NCBI GenBank assembly: GCA_019096065.1
Contig: JAGUCH010000002.1
Coordinates: forward strand, 11,792,501 to 11,856,500
Source of the DNA: Paracyclopina nana
Lineage: Eukaryota > Arthropoda > Copepoda > Cyclopoida > Cyclopettidae
Length of the DNA: 64,000 nt
Reading direction: 5' to 3'
The notes beneath the pieces were generated by a model, which was given only the letters and a program-made list of their open reading frames with translations, was not told the origin of the DNA and made no database searches. The stretch's first letter is position 1, and the number at the start of each line of letters is the position of its first letter. Positions 43,855 through 55,149 of the stretch are shown in pieces. The position numbers and the translations under genes were made by a program.

Positions 43855-44241
43855 GACCAGTACATGTGTACAGGTCTGAAAAGAGTGATGAAATTCGATT
43901 TCAGGCTGTGGGCAGCTTGCTGCCAAGGATTTTATGACCCAAGATAAGCATTCAAACAAAAACAGCTTACATTCATCTACTAGAAAAAACTGGCTAGCAT
44001 CTTCTCATTCCTCACATGTGATGACTAAGCGGAGATTTTTACACCTAAACAACGGAAAGAAATTCTCAGATGCATCTCTCAACCTCCTATGAGAACCCAT
44101 TCTTGTGTTCTGACACTTTTTAAGTCTACTCCATAGCCTATCACTTTCAGGCCTATTACGGAAAAATGAAGTTAAGTATCACCTTTCCTACTGCTACTAT
44201 TTGTACACAAAGCTGAAACATGATTCAGTCTTTGTTCAGGA

Positions 44242-46104
44242 ATGAGGCTAATTGGATTGATTTCTCTTTTTGCTTTATGCAATGCATGCCATTACAAGGA
44301 AAGGATCATCATTCCAGCCAATGATCCCAATTTTGAGTTTTCCTCAGATGTCTACAATTGGGACGAATCCATGGTCATTTTTGATGGCTTTCAGGTGAAA
44401 TCATGAAAAATTATGAAAAATTTGCTTAATGAACACTTAAATGATTAGGCTTCTGTAGTGCTCAATTATAAGGGGGAAGTGTGCAATCCGGATATTGTAA
44501 TTGCTGATCCGGATTATGGGCCTGGAGTTGGGGCAGCTGAATCCAATGGAGGCATTTTGGTATGTGGAGGTGAAAGCAACATTTGGAGAGGCCCTGGAAA
44601 TCCCATGCAAGGTGGCCAAGTAGGCCTACACAAATACAGACAGACACATATTCACTGTAATTACAATTTAGTGCTGCTTTTGGATCACTGAGCAGCAGGC
44701 ATGCATCCAAATACTTCCATGGGAGTCAGATGAGGACAAGTTGGGCTTTGGCCAGCAAAGGCCAGAGAGTGGATTTGAAGGCCACATAAAGATGGCCTCG
44801 TATTTTGGCCAGCCTCGCAAGCAGAGCTTCATCTTTGCTTTTGCCCAAAAGTCTGGAGAAATTGCAGTGGGCTATTTTGAGCGGGTGAGACGAGGCTTTG
44901 ATCGACTCCCAAGGGTAATTTAAAAGGGCTTTCACTTTTTGCAACAGCAACAATTGCCCACATTTCAGGTCAAGTGGTTCTGGAGCAATTCCAGCGTGAA
45001 TCAGTTCCCTGTCAACTCTGATGTCAATGTCCCAGTTGAAAATCCATGCATTCTTGTGCATGACTACTCAGTTTTCGTAATTGGCGGCCGCAACATCAAT
45101 GGTGACATCATTGGTGGCACGTGGTACACCACCTATGACTTGATACCTGATCAGGTATAAAGAAATCATACCATAGCTCAAATTGATGTCAGTAGCACCA
45201 TAAAACTGATATGCTTTCTAATAATGCTAATTAGTAAGCCATCTAAATTTTCCTGATGGAGAAGAAGTAGGTATATAAAATTATCTAAGATGATATTTTT
45301 TAGGTTCCAACCAATTTGGTGTCTACAGAATGGAGTTTCACAGCTGGTTTTCCCCAAGTGGCTCGCACTGATTTTGCCTGCTTTGTTGAAGATGATACCA
45401 AATCAATAGTGGTCGCGGGCGGAAAGACGTAATTAAAATCATTATTGGTGTATAGATTATTTCAATACAATTTCTATGCATACAGGGATTCTGGATTGTC
45501 AACAAGTATAGAGCTAATTTCCATTTCTGCCTTGCTCACTGCTGACCTCAATGCCATTCAAGAGCTTCCAAATGGGCTCTCCTTCAATGTGGAGTCTCCC
45601 AAAGCAGTCCAGCTATGTAAGCACTTTTTATAATACTCACCTCTCATGGATATGAGTAACTATGTGTCCAAGGCAGGGTGTTATAAGGCCTCGGATTAAT
45701 TGAGCATAACTTAGAATTATTAGTTTTTCAAAGGTGAGAGTCCTTCTCTCATTTCTTGAAAAGGTCTAAGGTTTAAATCTTTGGCAGATCACATCGCTCC
45801 ACTTGAATATTTTTTTTCAGTTGATGATGGAGGAAGATCCAGGCAGACTTACATAATAGGTAATCGAGGCTCAGATGCTTGGGTGGAAAAGAGGCAAAAT
45901 GGTAATATGACATTCAGGGGAAATTATCCCTGTCACAAATATGGAAGTTGGCTCACCTCCAAGCCACTGGCATTGGACATGAGATCTTCAGCCTTTGGAG
46001 TTGTCCTAGGCATTGCCATTCCACACTGCCAAAACAAGTTGGACATCTTCAGCGAGAATGGTACTAACTACCAATTCATTGGTGAGCCTGGATGCTCTCT
46101 ATGA
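44242..46104 (+). CDS. Secreted kelch-like repeat protein
   Basis: Seven exons: 44242-44394, 44449-44619, 44699-44914, 44969-45154, 45304-45428, 45486-45616 and 45788-46104. They join in phase and give about 432 aa. The third acceptor could be 3 or 6 nt earlier (CAGCAG repeat). A signal peptide (MRLIGLISLFALCNA) leads. Kelch-type blades are suggested by repeated double-Gly strands: GGILVCGGES, VFVIGGRNINGD and SIVVAGGKTD, with W and Y residues between. This layout recalls galactose-oxidase-like secreted propellers, but I see no copper-site residues I can assign. The function is unknown, and carbohydrate or matrix binding is a guess. Confidence 0.7.
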
Positions 46105-46387
46105 TTAGCATTATGTACAGAAGAAAGATGAAAAACCTCGGTGACAAAAACCCGCACTTAAGAAAAGCCTGTATTACGCAAAGCATTAGATTTTGGTGTC
46201 TACTGCTCTGGTAGAATAAAAGATTTTGCATCACTCACTTGGTAGAATGCAGGCTGAACAGACTCAGTTTATCGAGGTTGCGTTGACAATATTTACTTTA
46301 GTTCTTCCGTTAAACTGGAAATAGTAAACATAGCTTATTTTTCGGCAAATTCACATTTTTGTTAGCTTTTCATCGTTCCTCTTCAAA

Positions 46388-47000
46388 ATGTCCGTTCCAC
46401 CCGGCATGAATCAGTGTGAAGACTTTATGATGTTCCAAGTAAGTGGGCTGACATTTGGTGGCGTTGTCATTTGATCAAAATCGGCTCGTATTTCACGTTT
46501 TAGGTTGCATTGAGGGAGATGCGACAGATTGACGACAATATTGTGTACGCTTTGAACAGTTCCATACCCACAGTGTCATTTAAGGGTCAAGTCGATGCAG
46601 CAGAAAAATGCAAAGATCTCTGCTCTTTGGTTCGTGCTCAAGAATGGATCTTTTGAAGTTTTTCAAAAAATGTTACGTAACTTAATTTTAGATCGAAAAC
46701 ACGTACGATTTGAGAGAAGGTGCTCTAAATAAGTGTATTGGTTTCTATCAAGACAAAATGAATCTGGCCAAGAATGCCAATGACAGGACAGGACAAAAAC
46801 TCGCTCAAACCCATGTGAGTAGCTCTGCTATCATTTTTTTCATTAACCATCACGTTTAGCCAATGCCATTTCCATAGTTGAGGCTGTACAAGAATGAATT
46901 GTCAGTGGAGGAAGTCATACGTGATCGTACTCACAAAATCTTCTACGAGAAGTGTCGTGACCATATTGTTGAGCCCAAGTTCAAGGAGCCCATTCTGTGA
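46388..47000 (+). CDS. MIX23: MIX23/CCDC58 mitochondrial intermembrane-space protein
   Basis: Exons 46388-46438, 46504-46629, 46692-46814 and 46878-47000 give 140 aa (human 144). Conserved positions include NCEEF-like NQCEDFMMFQ, LREMRQIDDNIVYALNSSIPT, AAEKCKDLC, ALNKCI, ELSVEEVIRDRTHKIFYEKC and the C-terminal basic end. The donor after exon 2 (TTG then GTTCGT) is weak but keeps exact length with the human protein between CKDL and KCI. The family has twin Cys motifs oxidised by MIA40 and supports protein import into the intermembrane space. It converges with DNAAF3; the stops are 37 nt apart. Confidence 0.88.
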
Positions 47001-47037
47001 CGCACAACGACATGATTTAGCAGTGTAGTATTGTTCT

Positions 47038-48486
47038 TTACAAAAGTGCAGTAGCAGTAACATTATTTTTCATCATCTCCATAAGAATTATGCTGCTATG
47101 GTCCTCTTCGTTTTGCACTGTGGACAAGAAGCATTTCTGAAATGAGGCAAAAATTGCTGCTGATACTAGCTGTGAAAATGATGCAGACAACATTAAAAGA
47201 CTTTACCTCAGATGAGATGAGAATGTGATTCCTAAATGCATCTTGCACTCCTTCATCCATATGCAGAAGAAAACATGGTGTTTCAGCAAATAAGTGACCC
47301 TTTGAGTTTAGTAATTTCGCTAAGCTAAGCGTCAGCCAATGGGCCACACTGCATGACAAAAATATTCTATCAAAACTGTCCGAATGGGTTTTCAAGAATG
47401 ACGTCATCTCGTCTTTTGCCATCAGTGACTGTTCTGTGCTCAGTGGCAAGAAAGTAAGAGCAATTTTTCCTGTTCTTTCTTTGGCAGCTTTCACTATGCT
47501 GGTTATCTTTTGAAGTGATTGCTCTTGAGAAGCTCGTTTAAAGTTCAGTTGCTCAAATGGAACTTTTCTTTTTGTGTCAATGCCAAAGGAAATGAACGGG
47601 CCTGTGACTATGTCACCCCAATAGCCCTTTTGGTGTGATTGCCTCTGATGAGAATTAGTGGCCATGCTCGAGATCAGGCTCAAGTTATCGTACGGTTTGA
47701 CTTCTCCATCTACCCACTCAAATGCTACCCCGGTGGTTCGCCAATGTCTGTACTCTTTCAAGCTTATCAGGCCACCTCCCCTGGATGATAGCCTAAATTG
47801 GTAGTCCATGTCAAATACGCCATCCTATTGGTAGCAATATTTTAACTGCAATAAGGTCTTCATATCCTCCAACTTACCTTAGTTTCAATGCGATCTTGCA
47901 AGAGATCCTTTGTTCTTAATTCAAAGAATTTACTGGCAAAGGACTCTGTTGACTTTAATGCACCTCTCCAAATCTTGAAAATACCTTCCAAAGCATCAAC
48001 TTCTCTAAGCTTAAGGAGATGCAGATCTATGAGAGTATCGCCTATGGTTTTGACCTCGTTACTTTCATCGCGTAGCCATTCGATCAAAAATTCCGAAGTA
48101 GATGCAAGTGCCTAAACTTGAAACATTTTTTGGCTGGGCCTAGCAATAAAATTAAGGTTACCTACCGATGCAGCCTCTTCTGATAGTGATACATTTCCAT
48201 AGATCTCCAAGAAAAGGCGAGCCGAAGTATCGTCTGAAAATTTCAAAGGCAACTGGTCAATCAATGCAATGAACAGAATTTGCCTAGCATAAGCCATCAA
48301 GTTCGGCTCAAGAATCCAAAATGATGTGCTCGCCGAGGGTTGAAGCAATCTGTCCAAGAAGTGCCTTCCATCAGAAGCAGCCAAAAGTAGGATTTTTTCG
48401 CCAGTATTAGTTGGAAACAAGTATGATGGACTCATTCCCCACCATGAGACATTTCCAATCCCGCTCTCGATCAGCTTTCTCTCCAT
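47038..48486 (-). CDS. DNAAF3: Dynein axonemal assembly factor 3
   Basis: Exons 48166-48486, 47878-48111, 47207-47824 and 47038-47136, all in phase, give 423 aa. Family signatures are present in order: GNVSWWGMSPS, LLLAASDGRHFLDRLL, LEPNLMAYARQILF, REVDALEGIFKIW, RLSSRGGGLISLKEYRHWRT, GVAFEW, and KGYWGDIVTGPFISFGID. DNAAF3 acts in the cytoplasm to pre-assemble dynein arms for cilia and sperm flagella. Human DNAAF3 is longer (about 541 aa) through a variable C-terminal tail. Its presence implies motile axonemes. The ATG at 48486 is chosen; codons upstream in frame lack an ATG. Confidence 0.9.
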
Positions 48487-48834
48487 TTTTTGATCCAAAT
48501 TTTCCAAGCTTAATCAATAATTTCGACGTCACCCAACCTTTTTAAGCAAGGGTAGTGTAAGATTAATTAATTATAATAGCAAAATGGAGCATTAATAGAT
48601 GGCGCAATCGCATAATTTCTTAAATACTGTTATCTCAATTCTTGTGTGGAAGTAGTTTTCGTCTCATTGGCGCTTTCACGCACATTTTGTCTACTTTCAT
48701 CTTTTGACAATCTGGTAGCCGAGCCAATGTATTGCACGCAGTTAGCGAAAAAAAAAGCAAGCTACTGAAGCTAGCTGCTACGAGGACAAACAAACATTTG
48801 ACACCGGACTGAGGATTAAGTGCTGTCAAATTTC
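48487..48834. promoter_or_regulatory. Divergent promoter region DNAAF3 / LTO1
   Basis: 348 nt between the two divergent start codons. No TATA box is evident in either direction and no repeats were seen. It presumably serves both genes. Confidence 0.4.
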
Positions 48835-49257
48835 ATGGCCTCCACTGAACCAAGCTTTGAAGCTTACAACCGCCAAGACGACGACGAAGACCTGTTTGAC
48901 GCCATTCTCAATGTAGAGGAGATCAACGCTAAACGCGGCTTCGCTGAAGGCCAAACCGCTTGGCGTCAAAAATACAATTCGGAAGGCCACACGCTCGGCC
49001 TTGACAAAGGCTACGAATCCGGCAATGAGGTGGCTTTCTATCGCGCCTTTGCCCACATTTGGTCCAACCTGCTGAAAGACAAGCCCCGCGAGCAGAAAGT
49101 GGTGACACAGTTGCTTGCATTGACAGACAAGTACCCTGATCACAACGTGAAAGACGATTCCCTGCTTGAGCTGAAGCAGTCCATCAACGCCAAGTTCCGG
49201 CAAGCCTGTGCCGTGCTTAAAATCGAAGTACAAAGCAATAAGAGCGTGTCCTGGTAG
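48835..49257 (+). CDS. LTO1: LTO1/ORAOV1-like Fe-S adaptor
   Basis: Single-exon, 140 aa. It starts with a DDDEDLFDAIL segment, followed by the Yae1/Lto1-type deca-GX3 pattern (GFAEGQ, GHTLGLDKGYESGNEVAFYRAFAHIW). It ends in a Trp (VSW). In yeast and human LTO1 a C-terminal Trp is the docking signal for the cytosolic Fe-S targeting machinery. With YAE1 it loads the cluster onto ABCE1 (RLI1). Length and motif order match. Upstream in-frame codons contain no ATG. The next gene starts 5 nt after its stop. Confidence 0.85.
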   Translation: MASTEPSFEAYNRQDDDEDLFDAILNVEEINAKRGFAEGQTAWRQKYNSEGHTLGLDKGYESGNEVAFYRAFAHIWSNLLKDKPREQKVVTQLLALTDKYPDHNVKDDSLLELKQSINAKFRQACAVLKIEVQSNKSVSW

Positions 49258-49262
49258 CTGTC

Positions 49263-50524
49263 ATGGAGGCTGTCCCCGGCACCGGCGGCCAAGACTCTGG
49301 TGTGGAAACAGAGGGTGACCAAGAGAGCAATGACAGCAGCTTGAGCAGCGTCAGTATTGGAGGATCTTTGCCTCCCCAACTCCCCCAGCCAACTGTGGCC
49401 AATGGCAACATGAGCGCTCAAGCGCCGCTCTTACCGATTGCCTCCACGTCATCCTCGACAACTAGGTCTACGCCAGAACCGAATCTGGGCACCTTTTTGC
49501 ATCCCAATAATGTCCAGCCTCCGCCATCCGTGACCGAAGATGGATACCTCGGTGACTGCAGCTCAGATGGAGGCAACGAGAAAAACTTCCCCATGCCCCC
49601 GCACCTGTTGAAAAGGCTCGTCAATGGCAAAGCATGCTCCTGTCATCCCTCGGAAAACTCATCAGGCCACATGAGTGACCCCGAGGCCGTCGAGGCTCCG
49701 GCTGGTATTTCATTCCAGAATCTGGCAGTGTCTGGAACCTTTGGCTATCAGGTCTTGCCGCAGAATTTAATGTATGGCAACAAGTCGAGCAGTCTTTCCT
49801 CACCGAGAAAAATGAAGTCATCGATGAAGTCCAAGCTTGTGGCCAAAGTGGACACGTGGTGCCACATGACAGCTGCTTTGACCGAAAGAAAGCTCCGTAC
49901 GGCTTCCAGCACGAACAATACAGATACGGTGAGAAGGCTTTTGGCCAATGGAGTCAATGTAAATTGCTGCGATCAGCAGCAGCGAACCGCTCTTCACTTC
50001 GCCGCTTCCAAGGGCTACTCCGAGGTGGTAAACCTCCTTTTGCAGCATGGTGCTGACCCCAATGCCAAAGACATCCTTGGCAACACAGCTCTGCATTTGG
50101 CAGCATGTACTAATCACATTGAAGTCGTGACTTTACTGTTAAGAGCTGGCACAGACGTGACCACTTTGGATAACAGTGGCCGGACTCCAATCCAGTTGGC
50201 CCAGTCAAAGCTGAAGCTCTTGCAGAGAAACTCCTCCAAGTCTGCTGAGGAGATGACCCAGGTAATAATTGCCTAAGCCTATCCATTATGCTGTTTCTTA
50301 TGCCATATGCATGATTTCAGGTGAAAGCAGAAGTATCCCAAGTCGTTGATATGATGCGAGAGTACTTGTCCAAGACCGGAGCCATTAACGGCAATAGCAC
50401 GTACTCTGACCTGCTAAACTCGTTTTCACAAAGACTCACCCTGCATAACAACCATGACGAGATCCACAACGATCTCCAGAATCTGCTCGACACCTTGGGA
50501 AACCTTCACCTGGACAAAACTTGA
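49263..50524 (+). CDS. ANKRD54: ANKRD54-like ankyrin repeat protein
   Basis: Exons 49263-50261 and 50321-50524 (59-nt intron, phase 0) give 400 aa. The first half is low complexity, with Ser and Pro. Ankyrin repeats follow at about residues 215-320 (TALHFAASKGYSEVVNLLLQ, HGADPNAKD, TALHLAACTNHIEVVTLLLR, TPIQLAQSKLKLLQ). The conserved tail is EVSQVVDMMREYL and LTLHNNHDEIHNDLQNLL, matching ANKRD54 (KQIIHMLREYL in human). ANKRD54 binds SH3 kinases such as LYN and aids nuclear export. The ATG comes 5 nt after the LTO1 stop, so a shared transcript is likely unless translation starts later. The long N-terminal low-complexity part is unlike human. Confidence 0.85.
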
Positions 50525-50959
50525 TATGCACGTCCACAACATCACTTCATTATTTCGGCAGCAGCAGAGCAGTACAACCACGAGCAACGAAAAAAGTAAT
50601 CAAGAACTCAGATTTATGCATATTTTTAGAAAAAGTTTACTTCTTTCATCTTAGTAGTTTTATAAAATGCTTAGTTGCTTGGAATTATTATGATAGTATA
50701 TTAATCATAGTTGTGGTACACTCGGGCTATTGCAACTATTAGTGTGTGTGTGGTTGGATATCTTGTCCTTTTTTTTCAAACAATAGCTGGATATAGAAAA
50801 CTTTGCGAAAATCACATCGTTGCGGTTAAATAGTCTCTACTCGGTATACAATACAGAGAAATGGTCGGTGTCTGACTGCCATAAGAAGGAAATATCGCAT
50901 CACAGAATTGAGTCGTGGTCGAGGGGGGGAATGTAGTGAAGTACGGAATTTGGATGAAA
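50525..50959. other. 3' flank between ANKRD54 and FEM1 (convergent)
   Basis: AT-rich, with no coding signal beyond short open stretches and no obvious repeat. It should contain both 3' UTRs. Confidence 0.5.
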
Positions 50960-53012
50960 TCAGTGTGCTTCGATGAACTCTTCAAGCATGGTAGGAATCT
51001 CTTGTTTGTAGTGTAATTTGTTCTGGACGATAAAGGAGGCAGCCATGCACCGCAAAGTCATGTACTTGAGTGGGTTGATCTTGCAGTCCGGATTTAATCT
51101 CAGGCAATCGATGGGTCGCACCCCTTGGGAGTTTCGGGCGTCGATGTGAGCTCCGTTCTCCAGCAGGGTTTCCACAATCTGCAGGCAATAATCAAATTGT
51201 TTTGATAGACATAAGCAATTTTTTTCCATCATTCTTACCCCTTGTCGGTAGTTTTCATTTTGAGCAGCTGTGTGAAGGGGCGTGTTTGCGCTTGAGTTCA
51301 AAGCATTGATTTTGGCACCACACTCGACGAGAAGCTTTGTCACCTCAAGGCTCGGAAAGAAGGCAAACTTTCCCTCCTCAAACAGGTTCTGGCTCTTCAG
51401 GGTGTTGTTGATCTTGACACTTAGATGAAGGAGTGAGTCTCCAGACGTGGTCCTCGGGTCGACCACGTGAACAATCGTGTGAATGCGTCGTCGCATTTCC
51501 ATTAGGGTTGTGTCCTCGTCATCTCGTTGAACGCGAAGGCAGGTGACCAAGTGCAGCAGATGCGTGATGATCTTCAGCACTTTGTCGTAGGCGTCCTGGA
51601 ATGCACGAAAAATCAGCTGTATGATCAATTATGAATACACAAAGCCGTACCTGTTGTCTCCGGAATTTGGGGGCAATGTCCAAGAGCCTTGAACACTCTG
51701 GCAAATCTCTGACCAAAAGCTCGATTGTCGATACCACATCCTCCAGCTGCACCGCCGTGTTCAAGATGCCCTCGGCATGTTTCTCGTACAAGTCCAGGTA
51801 CAGCTTGACCAAGGCCTGGGCTGTGAAGCTGGTATCGCAATACAAAATCGAGTCCTTGACCACACGGAGTTCAAGGGCGTATTTCCACAGGTCAATGCAG
51901 TGTTGGTACTGCAGGGAGTCAGCGTAGGCGGCTCCCCTGTACATGAGTCGGTAGATCATATCCTTGTGCATGGTTCCGAGGATCCTCTCGCAGATGAGCA
52001 AGCTCTGCATGCGCACAGCGTCCAGATCGAGAGCCAAGAGCTCCAGCTCCTGTCGGCTGGTGAACTCGCTCGTGTTGCGGTACTGCGGCTTGGGCAGTTG
52101 CACGGGCTTGCTGATGAGGAACTTGTCACGCACATCGCAGGCTGCTTTCCAATACTGCAAGGCCTTCTGGACGTCGTGATGTTCGTCGAGGAAGGAGCTG
52201 CCGAGCAGTTCAAATGCTGAGGCCACGCGCTCAGGACTGTATGGAACATGGTCGACCAGGTACTTGAAAATCTCCGCCGCCCCCTTGAGGCAGGCTGTTT
52301 GCAGGGCATCGTCCTTGTATCTCGACTCCAGGAAGGGATCCGCGCCATAGCGGAGCAGGAGCTTGGTCGTTTCGAACCGGTGCTCCTGGATGGCGTAGTG
52401 GAGCGCTGTCTTGTTCTGCACATCCTGGGCGTTGACGAAGGCGCCGTTTTTGAGGAGGAACTCGCACAGCTCCACAGACTGGACGCTGTTGATGAGACAA
52501 GTGCCTCCGTTGTAGTTGGGCCTCTGGATGTCCGCCCCGTTCTCCACGAGGAGCTTGACAATCTCGAGGTGGGTCATGAAGCAAGCGGACCTGACGGGCG
52601 TGGACCCGGTGTCGGACACGGAGTTGACATCCGCGCCGTGCTTGACGAGCACCTCGACGACTTTGAGCTTTCCAGCCACGGAGGCGCACCAGAGCGGGGT
52701 GACGGTGTGCACAGTCCGATCGTCTTGCACTTCGAACTGTCCCCTCACCTCGAGCTGGGCCTTGCACACACTGAGCAGGTAGTCCACGATTTCCACGTTG
52801 CCCTTCTTGCAGGCGATGAAGAATGGCGAGCAGCCATCCATGACTCTGGAGGCCAACTCTGAGCGGACGGAGAGGTCGCACCGTTCCAGTTGATTCCGGA
52901 GCTTGTAGGTAAGTTGCGCACATGGAGCCGCACTTTTGACCTCGCTGTACAGCTCGGAGAACAGGGTCTCCTTGCCTGCACACGAGGACTCGCACTTGCT
53001 CCCCAGCCACAT
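50960..53012 (-). CDS. FEM1: FEM1-like ankyrin/TPR substrate receptor of CUL2 ubiquitin ligase
   Basis: Exons 51651-53012, 51239-51595 and 50960-51178, in phase, give 645 aa (FEM1C about 617). N-terminal ankyrin repeats include CSPFFIACKKGNVEIVDYLL, TPLWCASVAGKLKVVEVLVK, HGADVN, TPVRSACFMTHLEIVKLLV and TALHYAIQEHRFETTKLLL. Then comes a characteristic FEM1 block: ASAFELLGSSFLDEHHDVQK, ALQYWKAACDVRD, MQSLLICERILGTMH, YRGAAYADSLQYQHCIDLWKY. Two C-terminal ankyrins follow (SLEVTKLLVECGAKINALN, NTPLHTAAQN). FEM1 proteins recognise C-terminal Arg degrons. The ATG at 53012 is the first in frame after a 5' intron (53111-53225). The C-terminal VHL box could not be pinned down. Confidence 0.88.
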
Positions 53013-54743
53013 CTTGCTAAGCAGAGACCGCTTAGAGCCTCTCTCGGCGCCAGACGACTTGGATCCGCTTGAGGCTGCCAGGGTGGCGATGATGAGAGGC
53101 ACTGCTGCTGCTGCTGAAAAAGCAAAGAAATATACGTCTCGGTCGAGGCTACTGATCCGTGAACAGTCCAGCGAACGAGGACTGCTTGGCTGGTGACGAA
53201 ATACTGAGCACAAAGATCGACTCACGCAGATGATTGTCTTCCGGGTTGTTGCCCACTCCACTCCACCACCGATGTGGAGGAGGATAACGGTGCCATATTT
53301 AACTTCCGTATTGCAGCAATCTGAATTCACTTCTTTTAATATGATATTCTTCGCAACTACGACGTACGCGTTCCAAAGGAAAAGAAAACTAGCAGCTAAG
53401 CGACTCCCTTATTCTTCTTGGTCTCTTACCTGCACACGTTTCTAACTTTCACTATCGGGGCTATTCACCTGCCTCAATCCCGAAGTAAAACATTGCTCAT
53501 GCTGGGCAAGATTATGACTTCACCAAATCAGTGCAAAAAAGTCGCAACTAAACAATCAAGTCATAATTCGAGCCTAGTAAACTAGTTTTGAAAACTGCGA
53601 AGCGAGTTGCGGATTTGCAAGGAACGGAGGAAGTGAGAGGCATTTTCTCTTGGCAGCATGGCATAGGGGGGATAGCTATGCTACACAACACGCATGCATA
53701 GGTAGTATGGTTTGTTGTTCACCTGCCTTGGTGTGCGCGCGCGCGTGCTCAGACTCCATAGGCTGACCACCCCGCCTTGTTCACTTTTACTTTCGGATGC
53801 ATGGACTTGAACCTCAGAAACCGCAACAGCAGCCTCGCCGGCGGTAGAAGCAGGCCAATTGGCAGCTGGCGACCACCACATGCAAATCACACTCGAGTTT
53901 CTCCCACAGAAGTTTCCATTTCAATTCGAGCGCCATTTCTCCTCAGATCCTCTTGCATTCATCGAGGCTTCCAACAAGCGCTTTTTTCCTCAACTTTCTC
54001 ATTTTGCTCGCCATCATCACCCAGGTTGAAAGTGAATTGACAGCACAATTTGATTCTAGCAAAAAAGATCAGTCTGTTTCAGGGCGCTTCGCAATCTCCT
54101 CGAAAAATTAGTCATAATAATAAAAATAATAATAATGGAGCAGACAGCGACACCTGCTGATAATTTGACACAAAATCTTCTTGGCAGATCCAGCCGAGTC
54201 GGCCAATGGCCAATACAAAAAAACGGCTGCCCCAATTTTCTCGTAGAACTGCAGCGGTGAAACGATGCGGGCATTTTCAGGTCTCTAATTAAAAGACATG
54301 TAATCTGTAGTCTGTCAAGTTCATGCATCAAGTGTCTGCGAAAATATTTTTCCGTTTCCTAATAGTATGAATGCTTGAAAAAGAATCAGCGCACCCTTGG
54401 ATTTTTTAAATAAATTCAACATTTTGTCAAGGAGACATTCTATACTAGACTTCAAGATCGAAGTGTTTATTTTTGTAGAGCTCTGTATTAGTAATTTTAA
54501 GGCTCACATGATATTTTCAAGAAGCTTACTTGTGTGATTTTTGAAAGAAACCATGAAACTCTGGAAAGTAGCAAAAATTGAAAACTATGATCTCTGCATG
54601 TGTCCAATGAAATACCTATAAAATAATAACAGCTCCTAAATTGATGTTTAGATGTAGAGATTGGCTTAAAATCGATTCTCCATTATTTCATAATTTTCAT
54701 TCCACCATTTTATTCTCTTTAAGAAGGTGCGAGATCTCTCAAA
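53013..54743. other. FEM1 upstream region and intergenic spacer
   Basis: It contains the FEM1 5' UTR intron (acceptor TTTTTCAG ending at 53111, donor GTGAGT at 53225) and a non-coding leader exon above it. Otherwise I see only short random ORFs, a GCGCGCGCG run near 53740 and an ATAATAATA run near 54120. Confidence 0.5.
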
Positions 54744-54988
54744 ATGCTTGCTAGGGCTGTCACTTCCATCGTACCAAGGAGGGCGTTCTCCCATCAAACC
54801 ATTGTGTCTGGCCCCCCAAGAGTCAGGATTCCCTTTGCCGAAAAGGTAAAGCCATACATTATTCCATAGGACGTCGTCAAAGAGTGTTCTGTTTTCAGGT
54901 CGTACACTTGACTTTACTTTTTGCCGGCTTTACCGCTTATCCTGTCTGGGTTCTTGCTCATCTGAAGGAATACCGCGGAGAGAAGTAA
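54744..54988 (+). CDS. COX8: Cytochrome c oxidase subunit 8-like
   Basis: Exons 54744-54845 and 54899-54988 (53-nt intron) give 63 aa. A mitochondrial presequence (MLARAVTSIVPRRAFSHQ) is followed by SGPPRVRIPFAEK, a single membrane helix and a short positively charged tail (LAHLKEYRGEK). Insect COX8 shows the same GPP-RIP--EK-VH motif and size. It is a nuclear-encoded accessory subunit of complex IV in the inner mitochondrial membrane. This gene was too short for simple ORF calling. Confidence 0.8.
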
Positions 54989-55149
54989 ATGGCGTCTAGA
55001 ATTCTACAGTAGTTTACGCAAGGCGACGATGTAGTTGTCGCGACAAAAGCCTCTTCAGCAGCGCTATGATTACATTCTTAGCATCAACCTAAATATAAAA
55101 AAGTTCTCATGAAACTGCAAACGGAGCTTTAATTTCGTGAAGGTACCAT

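Noticed and set aside
53013-53330. N-terminal extension of FEM1 to 53330
   Set aside because: The stretch contains a good donor and acceptor with CAG repeats and no in-phase ATG after splicing; it is 5' UTR.
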